A DNA stretch of 54,830 nucleotides, taken from Planctomycetota bacterium (GTDB lineage: Bacteria; Planctomycetota; Phycisphaerae; Phycisphaerales; SM1A02). Every line of letters starts with the position of its first letter. The stretch's first letter is position 1. The translations under genes and the position numbers were made by a program. This document shows positions 9,056 through 17,053 of this stretch, one piece after another. The DNA is taken from assembly GCA_014381555.1 (NCBI GenBank), contig JACNLO010000047.1:1-54830 (forward strand). The letters run 5' to 3'. A model generated the notes under the pieces. It saw nothing but the letters and a program-made list of their open reading frames with translations. It was not told where the DNA came from and made no database searches.

Positions 9056-10113
9056 GCGGCCTCCTTTGTGGAACAATCGCTCCCGCGTCTTTGTTGAACC
9101 TCGCTTAACTCTGCCAAACTCGCGCCAAGAGCAATGTGCCAACCGGATGATTGAACTGTCGCTGAAGGCAGTGAATTGACATGATTTAATGAAACGTCTG
9201 AGACAATTTCTTGGTTACATGCAAGATGTAAAACTGCGGATAAATGGGTATTCCAGCCAGCGCTTCCTGTAATAATCACTTTTGTCGAGAGTGGACCACG
9301 ATTTGTAACTCCATAGTGGCGAATACATTTCATGGCATCAGTAGCAATTGCTTCATGAGTTCCGCGAGTTGCATCACGCACTGCTTTACTAATATCATCT
9401 ACTTCTGAAGAATCGCTCGATGCTCTAAGCATCTTCATTGCCTGTTTAACTGTCACACCTGTGTGTGAAGTTATTGAATCAATAAGCATATCTCCCGAAT
9501 AAGGTAGGTGTTTATAAAACATGAGTGAGTGACCAGCAAGAACCATAAATGCCGAATCCTTCATTCCAAAATCTAATACAGATCTGACAATAGACTGATC
9601 GCTTTGTCGACGGTGAAGCATGCTCATTGTTCTTGTAACGGAAATGCTTTGTGCCTCGATTAAAGTTGGCTGGAGTCCAGCTTCATATATTGGTTCGAGT
9701 AAACTCGAAAGCGTATCCTGTTCAATTGCAATCGCAAGCACGTCTCCTCCCGAACCAATTTGGGCTGCGTCTATCTGTAACGTTGAACGCTCAACACCAA
9801 TTCTGTCAGCCATTTCCCAAGCTGCAGCTTCTTTACTTTCCACCTTATCCATGTTCGGCATACGCAAGACTTGATGATGCGCAATCTGTGGCGATAATGA
9901 AATTGCGCACTCAGTTCCAAATACTGAACATGAACTCATTATATTTTGCCAATCAGAAGAAGTTAATTCTTTAGGTTTTTTGAGAATTGTATGAGCTACT
10001 GGATTTAGGTATTTCCCACGAGCCCAACTACATTGACCAATTGTTACACCCTCGTCGCAGAACGCAATTCCGATTCGGCCCTTGTTTTTCTTTACAAATG
10101 GCAACTTCATCAT
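9052..10113 (-). CDS. PilM-like actin-fold assembly protein
   Basis: About 353 residues, cytoplasmic. It carries FtsA/PilM-type actin-fold motifs: a phosphate-1-like loop near the start (GRIGIAFCDEGVTIGQ), a second (VLDFGMKDSAFMVL) and an adenosine-type motif (VIITGSAGWN). PilM binds the N-terminus of PilN and couples the cytoplasmic motor to the PilNO complex. The chosen ATG (10111-10113) follows GGTGG-AG and overlaps the upstream pseudopilin stop by 4 nt. The longer reading frame would sit inside that pseudopilin gene. Lysine-poor nucleotide loops are usual for this family. Confidence 0.87.
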   Translation of the reverse strand: MMKLPFVKKNKGRIGIAFCDEGVTIGQCSWARGKYLNPVAHTILKKPKELTSSDWQNIMSSCSVFGTECAISLSPQIAHHQVLRMPNMDKVESKEAAAWEMADRIGVERSTLQIDAAQIGSGGDVLAIAIEQDTLSSLLEPIYEAGLQPTLIEAQSISVTRTMSMLHRRQSDQSIVRSVLDFGMKDSAFMVLAGHSLMFYKHLPYSGDMLIDSITSHTGVTVKQAMKMLRASSDSSEVDDISKAVRDATRGTHEAIATDAMKCIRHYGVTNRGPLSTKVIITGSAGWNTHLSAVLHLACNQEIVSDVSLNHVNSLPSATVQSSGWHIALGASLAELSEVQQRRGSDCSTKEAA

Positions 10114-10697
10114 GCTCCACCACCCAAATCTATGACCGTCACCTTCCCAGTAAGTGGTGCCAATTGAATTTTCCATTGGTATTTGCCGCTGCGTAATTCA
10201 ATACTTCCGCCAGTGCTTGGCGAACCATCTGAAACAATAATTCCTCCAGTTGGATCGAATATTACATTTAAATTATTCCCATCAAACTGAACTTTGCTAA
10301 TAGTGATTGAAGAAAAACGATCGTCTTCTGTAAATCGAGTAATCGATTGTTGTCCTTGTCCTTGTGATTCAATAGCGTCGTCTACGAAATCGGCTGTACC
10401 AAAATCGAACGAATCCGCAAGTTGATCGCTATCAAGTTTTTCTACACACCATCCAGATCCATCCTCAAAGAAATGAATCCTTCGAAATCCCTGCGTCGCA
10501 ACAGCATCCATCTGAGCAGCAAGGATTTCTGTAACAACCATGCGGGTGGCGGACTGCCCAGAAGAAGAATCGCCTGATGTTGCGTATGGTATTAATACAT
10601 ACGATGAAACCACAAGGATTGCTACAGTTGTTAGCAATTCAATGAGCGTCCAACCCCTGCGATGGACAATGGATTGTCTAAAGGTTTCTACATTCAT
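10110..10697 (-). CDS. GspH-type minor pseudopilin
   Basis: A 195-residue prepilin. The class III signal is RRGWTLIELLTTVAILVV, with predicted cleavage after the glycine. The residue after the cleavage site is W rather than F, and the conserved E5 is present (GWTLIE). A hydrophobic helix and a globular GspH-like domain follow. It is the first gene of the pilMNOPQ block and lies about 230 nt downstream of the major pilin gene, behind a terminator-like hairpin. It is probably a minor pilin or tip component. Confidence 0.88.
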   Translation of the reverse strand: MNVETFRQSIVHRRGWTLIELLTTVAILVVSSYVLIPYATSGDSSSGQSATRMVVTEILAAQMDAVATQGFRRIHFFEDGSGWCVEKLDSDQLADSFDFGTADFVDDAIESQGQGQQSITRFTEDDRFSSITISKVQFDGNNLNVIFDPTGGIIVSDGSPSTGGSIELRSGKYQWKIQLAPLTGKVTVIDLGGGA

Positions 10698-10857
10698 ATC
10701 TACGGTGGGTTCTTTCTTGGAACCTCAAGGTTGCATCGGGCAGATAACAACCAAACACAAGTCCAACTAATGATTTGTTGTGCAACGATGATCAACATTT
10801 TTGTTATAGGACGTTCTGCACACACTCTTTTTTATAAATTTCTAGAACAAAAGAAAC

Positions 10858-10891
10858 AGCGGAGCACATGACACCAATCATGTACTCCGCT
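10858..10891 (-). terminator. Terminator-like hairpin after the major pilin gene
   Basis: An almost perfect inverted repeat: AGCGGAG-C-ACATGA pairs with TCATGT-A-CTCCGCT (13 pairs, one mismatch) around a CACCAA loop. On the minus strand it is followed by GTTTCTTTTGTT, a T-rich tail. It starts 35 nt after the pilin stop and should end or attenuate the pilin transcript before the pilM operon. Confidence 0.7.
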
Positions 10892-10926
10892 GGAGTAAAT
10901 CTGCCCGAGGTGGCAGGGAGCCCCTA

Positions 10927-11340
10927 TTATTCTGAGAATTCTGTTCCGTCACTATCACATGCGTAAAGACCAAAAGTTCCATTACCTTTGTCACGCCATA
11001 CCCAACCAACGTTTGCAGCTGCTGCTGCTGCTATTGTTGAAGATGTGGCAAGAGGGTTGTTTGGAGCAATCATGAGATAATCACCGTCGATTAAATCAGT
11101 CCAGCCAGTTGTGAGAAGTGCTGGATCTGCTGATTGCTGGGCTCGATATAGCTCAATCTGCCCACGAAGTGTTTGTAATTGGCTACGAACTGCAGCATTG
11201 TTTGCGTCATCAGCGGCATTTGTAAATTGAGGCACGACGACTGCTGCCAGAATGCCTAAAATGACAACGACTATCAAGATTTCAATCAACGTAAATCCGC
11301 GTCGTATAAATGTGTTGGTTGGTAGTGTAAGTGTGTTCAT
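10927..11340 (-). CDS. Major type IV pilin / GspG-type pseudopilin
   Basis: A 137-residue prepilin with a leader of about 15 residues ending RRG, followed by FTLIEILIVVVILGILAAVVVPQF, the classic N-methylated pilin helix with E5. The globular part is short, with an Ala-rich loop (IAAAAAAN), and is close to GspG size. The ATG at 11338-11340 is preferred over an earlier in-frame ATG because GGGAG lies 8 nt upstream and the leader length fits. It is separated from the rest of the operon by a terminator-like hairpin. It is probably the most highly expressed subunit. Confidence 0.93.
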   Translation of the reverse strand: MNTLTLPTNTFIRRGFTLIEILIVVVILGILAAVVVPQFTNAADDANNAAVRSQLQTLRGQIELYRAQQSADPALLTTGWTDLIDGDYLMIAPNNPLATSSTIAAAAAANVGWVWRDKGNGTFGLYACDSDGTEFSE

Positions 11341-11384
11341 ATTTGTGCTCCCTTTCGTTGCAATCAACTAATCATGATGATTAC

Positions 11385-11524
11385 CACAGGGTTTCGGTGA
11401 CTTGAACAAGATCACGGCGATCTTGAACCTCGGGTGCCGCTACCATCCTAGTCGCGGGGTCGCAACCGCCAGATGCCATACTCTTCCTGATGGCATGAGT
11501 TAGTTGCTCCTATCCCTTCGGAGC
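11385..11524 (-). promoter_or_regulatory. Structured 5' leader upstream of the pilin gene
   Basis: About 200 nt separate the pilin ATG from the DUF1015 start. The segment is GC-richer than its surroundings and contains three perfect hairpins: GCTCC/GGAGC (11506-11524), ATGCCAT/ATGGCAT (11473-11496) and CAAGATC/GATCTTG with a 5-nt loop (11407-11425). A G/C-rich middle carries GCGACCCCGCGACT on the minus strand. The order suggests a folded leader RNA on the pilin side. It was compared by eye with c-di-GMP-I/II and cobalamin consensus motifs and not assigned. It could instead belong to the plus-strand transcript. Confidence 0.5.
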
Positions 11525-11571
11525 ATGCACATCACAAATAAAGGAAAATAAAGGTCACAAGGAGGATAAGC

Positions 11572-12933
11572 ATGCATAGTCGGACCTCTTTACCTAATTT
11601 CTCAAGAGCAAACAGTCAAATCCACCGGTGTCTAGTAAAAGACAAAAATACTTCGCAGCTAAAACCTTTAACAACCCCGTTTAGTACACTCCACAATATG
11701 AATCATTTACAAATTCGCCCATTCAAAGCTGTTCATCCAACTGCTAGTGATGCTCCGAAAGTCGCATCTGTGCCTTACGATGTTGTAAATCGTGAAGAAG
11801 CAACCAAAATCGCGATGGAAAATACAGACAGTTTTATGAGAGTTGTTCGCTCTGAAGTCAACTTTCCAGAAGATGTTTCTCCCTATGACCCATGCGTCTA
11901 TAAGGAAGCAAAGAACAATTATGACTCCCTGCGAAAATCGGGTGCATTAACTAAAGATAAAGAACCTTCACTTTACCTATACAGACAATGCATGGGAGAT
12001 CGCCATCAAGTCGGGATCGTTGCGTGTTGCCATGTAGATGATTACAACAGCGACATAATTCGAAAACACGAAAAAACTCGCAAGGTAAAAGAGGACGACC
12101 GAACAAACCATGTTCTTGGAATTCATGCGAACTCTGGTCCAGTTTTTCTTACCTATCGTGGTCATGAATCCATTGATGCCATCATTGATGAAGAAATGAA
12201 CAAGAGACCAATGTTTCATTTTGTTGCAGAAGATGATGTTACACATACTGGCTGGAGAGTTGAGCGTGAAAACGAACTCTTACAAGCATGTTCTGCAATC
12301 GATCTTGCATATGTCGCTGATGGCCACCACCGAAGTGCAAGTGCAGCACGTTCAGCAGGAGAACTTGCTCGAGACAACCCACACCATAACGGAACAGAAG
12401 AATACAACTGGTTTCTTGCTGTTCTTTTTTCATCATCCCAATTACATATTTTGCCGTACAACAGAGTAGTTCTTGATTTAAACGGAAAAACTCCCGAACA
12501 AATTCTTGATTCACTTAAAGATTCTGGCTCATTGATTAAAACCCAGACGCCTTGCCCTCAAAACGCTGGATCATGTTGTATTTATCTTGGAAACTCCTTT
12601 GGATGGTATCAACTCGACTTCAACAACATCAATTCAAATGACCCAATTGCATCGCTAGATGTGGACCTGTTGCAACAAAGAGTGTTAACACCTCTTCTTG
12701 GAATTGGTGACCCCCGAAGTGATACAAGAATTGATTTTGTTGGGGGAATTCGAGGAACGGAAGAACTTGAGCGAAGAGTTGACGAAGGTGATGCCGCAAT
12801 AGCATTTTCAATGTACGCAACAACTATTGAACAACTTCTTACTGTTGCAGACGCTAATCTCATCATGCCACCTAAATCTACTTGGTTTGAGCCAAAACTT
12901 CGTAGCGGTTTATTTGTTCATGAATTAGATTAG
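11572..12933 (+). CDS. DUF1015 family protein
   Basis: A 453-residue protein of the DUF1015 family (biochemical function unknown), which I recall occurring next to serine-biosynthesis genes in other bacteria. The family core starts at about residue 43 (MNHLQIRPFKAVHP, then SVPYDVVNREEA). Other conserved stretches are YLYRQ, HEKT, VADGHHRSASA (about 246-256), PYNRVV and a C-terminal MPPKSTWFEPKLRSGLFVH. The first ATG (11572) has a perfect AAGGAGG seven nucleotides upstream. That start adds 42 non-family residues. The family-like start at 11698 has no clear ribosome site, so the long form is kept. Its stop codon overlaps the opposing serC stop. Confidence 0.88.
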   Translation: MHSRTSLPNFSRANSQIHRCLVKDKNTSQLKPLTTPFSTLHNMNHLQIRPFKAVHPTASDAPKVASVPYDVVNREEATKIAMENTDSFMRVVRSEVNFPEDVSPYDPCVYKEAKNNYDSLRKSGALTKDKEPSLYLYRQCMGDRHQVGIVACCHVDDYNSDIIRKHEKTRKVKEDDRTNHVLGIHANSGPVFLTYRGHESIDAIIDEEMNKRPMFHFVAEDDVTHTGWRVERENELLQACSAIDLAYVADGHHRSASAARSAGELARDNPHHNGTEEYNWFLAVLFSSSQLHILPYNRVVLDLNGKTPEQILDSLKDSGSLIKTQTPCPQNAGSCCIYLGNSFGWYQLDFNNINSNDPIASLDVDLLQQRVLTPLLGIGDPRSDTRIDFVGGIRGTEELERRVDEGDAAIAFSMYATTIEQLLTVADANLIMPPKSTWFEPKLRSGLFVHELD

Positions 12934-14021
12934 TGTGTACTTGCGAATGAATCCAAGAACTCGGCAAAACGAGCACACCCCTCTTCGGGAAATGCGTTAT
13001 ATATAGATGCGCGAAGACCGCCAAGATTTCGATGCCCCTTCAATCCAGACATTCCCATCCTCGCAGATTCTTCTAAAAACAACGCATCAAGTTCAGCAGA
13101 CTTTGTTTTAAACGAAATATTCATTCTTGATCTACTTTCCACTTGAGCAAAAGTAGTATAAAAATCTGAACATGAATCGAGAACGTTATAAATCATCCCT
13201 GCTTTACGTTCATTACGTTCTTCGATAGACTGCAAACCGCCTTCGGACAGCAACCACTTAAAAACTTCACCCATTAAGTAAATCCCAAAAGTAGGCGGAG
13301 TGTTTAACATTGATCCTTTTTGAGTAATCGCCTTGTAATTTAACATCAAAGGCAAGGTATCTACACACTTCTCTAACATTGATTTGCGTATCACCACCAA
13401 GACTACACCTGCAGGCCCAAGATTTTTTTGTGCTCCTGCATACACCATATCAAACGATTTCCAATCTATTTCTCTTGAAAAGATGTCAGAACTCATGTCA
13501 CAAATAACTGGCGACACGCTTGTAATTGGTCGGGAAAAACGTGTCCCATAGATTGTGTTGTTTGAACAATAGTGCAAGTACGCCGCGTTATCTATCGCTT
13601 GAATCGCATCATCTGTAGGACAATGGTCATAGTTTGATTCAGAACCATCGTAAGCAAGATGGACATTGCCGATTTTTTTTGCTTCCTTAATCGCTTTCGT
13701 CGCCCAAACACCTGTGTCTACGTAGTTCGCCGTCTCACCATTACCAAGGAAATTCATCGCGAGCATCGCAAATTGCAATGTTGCTCCGCCTTGCATAAAC
13801 AATATTTCAAAATCATCTGGAATATTTCCTATTAACCTGCAGTTTGAGATTGTTTCTTCAACTACCTTTCCGAAAACTGGTCCTCGATGACTATGCTCAC
13901 AAACCCCAATACCACTTTGAGCAATATCCCATATATCAATTTGTGCTTGATGCAGAACTGGTTCGGGCAAAGTTGCTGGACCAGCCGAGAAATTAAGTTT
14001 TCGATCCGTTGTAGTTGTCAT
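12930..14021 (-). CDS. serC: Phosphoserine aminotransferase
   Basis: The enzyme converts 3-phosphohydroxypyruvate and glutamate to O-phosphoserine with PLP, the second step of serine synthesis. At 363 residues it has the usual length. Family signatures are LNFSAGPATLPEPVL at the start, EHSHRGPVF (42-50), FMQGGATLQFAM (75-86) and the PLP lysine K199 in YAGAQKNLGPAGV. The C-terminal GLKGHRNLGGLRASIYNA is also present. It lies 13 nt after serA in the same direction. The 3' end overlaps DUF1015 by 4 nt, tail to tail. Confidence 0.97.
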   Translation of the reverse strand: MTTTTDRKLNFSAGPATLPEPVLHQAQIDIWDIAQSGIGVCEHSHRGPVFGKVVEETISNCRLIGNIPDDFEILFMQGGATLQFAMLAMNFLGNGETANYVDTGVWATKAIKEAKKIGNVHLAYDGSESNYDHCPTDDAIQAIDNAAYLHYCSNNTIYGTRFSRPITSVSPVICDMSSDIFSREIDWKSFDMVYAGAQKNLGPAGVVLVVIRKSMLEKCVDTLPLMLNYKAITQKGSMLNTPPTFGIYLMGEVFKWLLSEGGLQSIEERNERKAGMIYNVLDSCSDFYTTFAQVESRSRMNISFKTKSAELDALFLEESARMGMSGLKGHRNLGGLRASIYNAFPEEGCARFAEFLDSFASTH

Positions 14022-14034
14022 GATTTCGCCTTGT

Positions 14035-15297
14035 CTAAATCTGGGTTGTTAAGGTAACAGAGAAAATATTCTCGTTGGATTTAATGTTATTGATGAGTTC
14101 ACTGTTAGGAATAGTCCCAAGTTGCATGCGAGCACAAGCTGCTTGCGAGCCCTCATAAAGAACGTTTTCCATTTCTTCAATGTTTACTCCTGAGATGCTT
14201 AACTCATCTAAAACATGGGCAAGCACCCCTGGTAAATTCTTGTGGCGTATAGAAAGTAGTGCGGGCGCGGACGCTTCAACTACTTGATTAACACAATTCA
14301 CAGCTCTTCCTTCTTTAATAAATGTTGTAATTATTTTCACTACTTCTGATGCAATTGATTCTTGAGCTTGGTCTGTTGATGCTCCAACATGATGGGTTCC
14401 ATACACATGTGGTTCATTCACAATTGAAGATGAGAAGGTCGTGTCACCAGAAGATGGTTCATTTTCAAAAACGTCTAAACCAACACGCAAGTGTTTTTCT
14501 TTAATTGCAATTGCAAGTGCACCTTCGTCAACCACTTTCCCTCTGCTTGTATTTACAATTATTGCATTTTCCTTCATCGCATCTAAAAAATTGGCGTTGA
14601 TAAACTTCTCGGTTTCAGGTGTTGATGAAACATGGATGGAGACCACATCCGACAGCGGAGCAATATCTTGTAGTTTTTCGCAGTACTCTATTCCAAGTTG
14701 CTCTGCTTTTTCCTCAGTCAAACTTCGTGACCAAGCAACAACATGCATCCCAAAAGTTTTTGCCCTTTTTACAACTTCTAGACCTATTTGACCTAAGCCG
14801 ACAATTCCAATGGTTCTTCCGAACAATCCTGATGATTTAGAATACCCCTTCTTGTCCCATTGGCCAGATTTTAAATCTGCAACTTGATCTGGTATTCTGC
14901 GATCACACGACAGAATTAAACCCCAAGCAAGTTCGGCAACTGCCACTGAATTTTTCCCGGGACAATTTGAAACAGAAATTCCTCTTGCAGAAGCTGCTTC
15001 AACATCAATTGTGTCATATCCTGCACCTGCTCGAATAATTACACTTAATCGCTCCGACGCATCCATCATCTCGGCTGTAACTTTCGTAGATCGAACAACA
15101 AGAATGTCTGGTTTTTTTTTAGAAATAGCAGCGACCAACTCATCACCGCTAAGAGATGGTTGAAGCTCGGTTTGGCAACCAAGAACTTCTAGTTCCACAA
15201 CACTCTCTGAACGAAATGCATCTGCAAGTAATACAAGAGTAGAGGACCCTGAAGATGCGCAACCACTCTCTGTTTTTTTCAACTTCTGATCTAGCAT
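14035..15297 (-). CDS. serA: D-3-phosphoglycerate dehydrogenase with C-terminal ACT domain
   Basis: A D-2-hydroxyacid dehydrogenase of 420 residues for the first committed step of serine synthesis. The NAD-binding loop is GLGQIG at 167-172. The catalytic triad is R252 (NTSRGKVVD), E280 (DVFENEP) and H302/H303 (THHVGAST). An ACT-like domain occupies about 348-420 (NLPGVLAHVLDELSISGVNIEEM) and probably gives serine feedback control. Adjacent serC supports SerA rather than another hydroxyacid dehydrogenase. It lies 20 nt downstream of the phosphatase gene of the polysaccharide cluster. Confidence 0.94.
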   Translation of the reverse strand: MLDQKLKKTESGCASSGSSTLVLLADAFRSESVVELEVLGCQTELQPSLSGDELVAAISKKKPDILVVRSTKVTAEMMDASERLSVIIRAGAGYDTIDVEAASARGISVSNCPGKNSVAVAELAWGLILSCDRRIPDQVADLKSGQWDKKGYSKSSGLFGRTIGIVGLGQIGLEVVKRAKTFGMHVVAWSRSLTEEKAEQLGIEYCEKLQDIAPLSDVVSIHVSSTPETEKFINANFLDAMKENAIIVNTSRGKVVDEGALAIAIKEKHLRVGLDVFENEPSSGDTTFSSSIVNEPHVYGTHHVGASTDQAQESIASEVVKIITTFIKEGRAVNCVNQVVEASAPALLSIRHKNLPGVLAHVLDELSISGVNIEEMENVLYEGSQAACARMQLGTIPNSELINNIKSNENIFSVTLTTQI

Positions 15298-15316
15298 CCC
15301 CGCATTTTACCAACCC

Positions 15317-15781
15317 TCAGCCAAGCATGTCTGCTAATCGTTGCACAGCATCGTTAATAAGAGTAATCACATTATCAAAGCCATCAGTACCACCATAATA
15401 GGGGTCTGGAACTTCGTTCGTTTTGGTAATCCCAACATGAGGCAAGAGCAACTTAACTTTTTTGGGGTTTCCTCCAATCGAAATGACATCAACATAATTA
15501 TCTTGATCCATACAAAATATCCAATCGAAATTAGACAAGTCATTTACGGTTATCTGCCGAGCAGTTCCCTGAATTGTAAGGCCCTGCCTTCCAGCTGCTT
15601 TTTTCATCCTCCTGTCTGGTGGGCTCCCAGCATGCCAACCACCGGTCCCAGCCGAATCAATCAAAAACCTGCTGTCTATATTTAATTTTTCGACAGCATT
15701 CCGAAAAAATGATTCGGCTGCGGGGCTTCGGCAAATATTTCCCATACAAACAAAGAGTATGTGTGTTTTTATTCCGCACAT
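15317..15781 (-). CDS. Low-molecular-weight protein tyrosine phosphatase (Wzb-like)
   Basis: A 154-residue LMW-PTP. The P-loop C12-MGNI-CR18-S is intact, and the general acid is D126 in PDPYYGG. In polysaccharide clusters this family dephosphorylates the Wzc-type tyrosine kinase. Here it overlaps the WecA-like gene by 13 nt and is two genes from a Wzc-like protein. That protein's P-loop is degenerate, so its substrate here is uncertain. Closest alternative: an arsenate reductase of the same fold, less likely in this context. Confidence 0.93.
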   Translation of the reverse strand: MCGIKTHILFVCMGNICRSPAAESFFRNAVEKLNIDSRFLIDSAGTGGWHAGSPPDRRMKKAAGRQGLTIQGTARQITVNDLSNFDWIFCMDQDNYVDVISIGGNPKKVKLLLPHVGITKTNEVPDPYYGGTDGFDNVITLINDAVQRLADMLG

Positions 15782-17043
15782 GATTTATGATGTTTATGAG
15801 CTGAACGAAAAGAAATCGAACAAATTCCACCAAAGACAACGATTGCTGCAAGGTAAATTGCCCACCCACCAACTGCTCCGGTGATATGTGCCCAAGCTAA
15901 AGCCACACCCAATAAACAAAACAGGGACGAAATGCCATAAAGCGCAAGAACTGTTAATTTCACATTCACTAAACGACGTTTAATAATGTGGTGAATGTGG
16001 TTTGAGTCTGGTTCCGACATTGGTTTTCCAGCAACTTTCCTACGAATAATGGCTAGCAATGTATCGAGGATTGGCAACGCGAAGACAATAAGTCCAGCAA
16101 CGACAATAAACGTTTGCCCCTGTTCACCAAGCATGAGCACCATCACTATACAAAGGTATCCCAACAACAAACTTCCAGCATCACCTAAAAAAATAGAAGC
16201 CGGATTAAAGTTGTAAATCAAAAAGCCAAAAACTGCCCCCAGCATAGAGAAACCTAACACCAGATTTGCTCCCATAAGAGTAATACCACGCCCGCGATTA
16301 TTTAAAAAATTACTATTAGGGAGATGTTCTGAGATACTTACAAGGTTTTCTTCTGTCATGCTCAATGCAATCATCGTACTTATTGCGATTAACCCAACAC
16401 ATGTAATTGCGACTGTTCCAGACAAAAGTCCATCAAGACCATCCAAAAGATTTGCAGCGTTACAAGCTCCAAGAATGAAAAACCCAATAATAATTACACC
16501 TGTTACATAGGTGAGCGTAATTGAATCAGGGATAATATTGTTTGAGTTGATCAAGGCGTAATTACAAACTGATTCTGGAATTCCAAGCACACCCCTTAAG
16601 AAGCCTTCAGAAACACGGGTGCCTACACCCTGCTGCGCAATGGCGGCGGCTGCTATAAGTTGTCCTACTACTTTTAACCTAGGAGCCCAATCCTTATATA
16701 TGTCATCAGCAAGACCGGTTACCCCAATTACAAGCATGCCAACCAACACTACAAGTGGGAAAGGTTGAAAAATCTGAATGTTGTTCATCCATAAGTAACT
16801 CACAAAGATTCCAGAGAGAACTGATGCAAAAATTGCCACCCCGCCGAGGTAAGGCACCGGCTCCTTATGCAGTTTTCTTGCTTCATTAGGATGATCAACA
16901 ATACCAGTCTTTCTAGCAACCCACCTCATTATTGGTGTTGTTATCACAGAAACAACGAAAGCAACAACAAAAACTAGCCAATAATTCGACAGTAGCGAAA
17001 TCCATCCCGTTTGGAGAAAAGGTGGTTGGGCTTCAGGTGGCAT
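15769..17043 (-). CDS. WecA/TagO-type undecaprenyl-phosphate sugar-1-phosphate transferase
   Basis: A 424-residue polytopic membrane enzyme with about 10-11 hydrophobic segments. It starts glycan synthesis by moving a phospho-N-acetylhexosamine onto the lipid carrier. Family signatures are DHPNEARKLHKEPVPYLGGVA (50-70), the D113-D114 pair in GLADDIYKDWAPRLKV, NAANLLDGLDGL, IFLGDAGSLLLGYL and the C-terminal HIHHIIKRR. This PNPT-family set fits WecA/TagO rather than MraY because it lies in an export cluster. No Wzx, Wzy or other glycosyltransferase gene is next to it. Confidence 0.94.
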   Translation of the reverse strand: MPPEAQPPFLQTGWISLLSNYWLVFVVAFVVSVITTPIMRWVARKTGIVDHPNEARKLHKEPVPYLGGVAIFASVLSGIFVSYLWMNNIQIFQPFPLVVLVGMLVIGVTGLADDIYKDWAPRLKVVGQLIAAAAIAQQGVGTRVSEGFLRGVLGIPESVCNYALINSNNIIPDSITLTYVTGVIIIGFFILGACNAANLLDGLDGLLSGTVAITCVGLIAISTMIALSMTEENLVSISEHLPNSNFLNNRGRGITLMGANLVLGFSMLGAVFGFLIYNFNPASIFLGDAGSLLLGYLCIVMVLMLGEQGQTFIVVAGLIVFALPILDTLLAIIRRKVAGKPMSEPDSNHIHHIIKRRLVNVKLTVLALYGISSLFCLLGVALAWAHITGAVGGWAIYLAAIVVFGGICSISFRSAHKHHKSCAE

Positions 17044-17053
17044 CTCGTGTTAG

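Noticed and set aside
9052-10176. Longer PilM reading frame starting inside the pseudopilin gene
   Set aside because: The ATG at 10113 has a ribosome site and a 4-nt overlap with the upstream stop.
11455-11500. Sigma-54-like promoter (TGGCAT then TTGC) in the pilin leader, minus strand
   Set aside because: The GG to GC distance is 12 nt rather than the required 10.
11385-11545. c-di-GMP-I (GEMM) riboswitch upstream of the pilin
   Set aside because: The GGGCAAA and GACGCAAAGCC core motifs are absent; only a short GGTAGCGG-like resemblance exists.
15317-15781. Arsenate reductase instead of tyrosine phosphatase
   Set aside because: The polysaccharide-cluster context and the DPYYGG general-acid motif fit LMW-PTP, and no ars genes are near.
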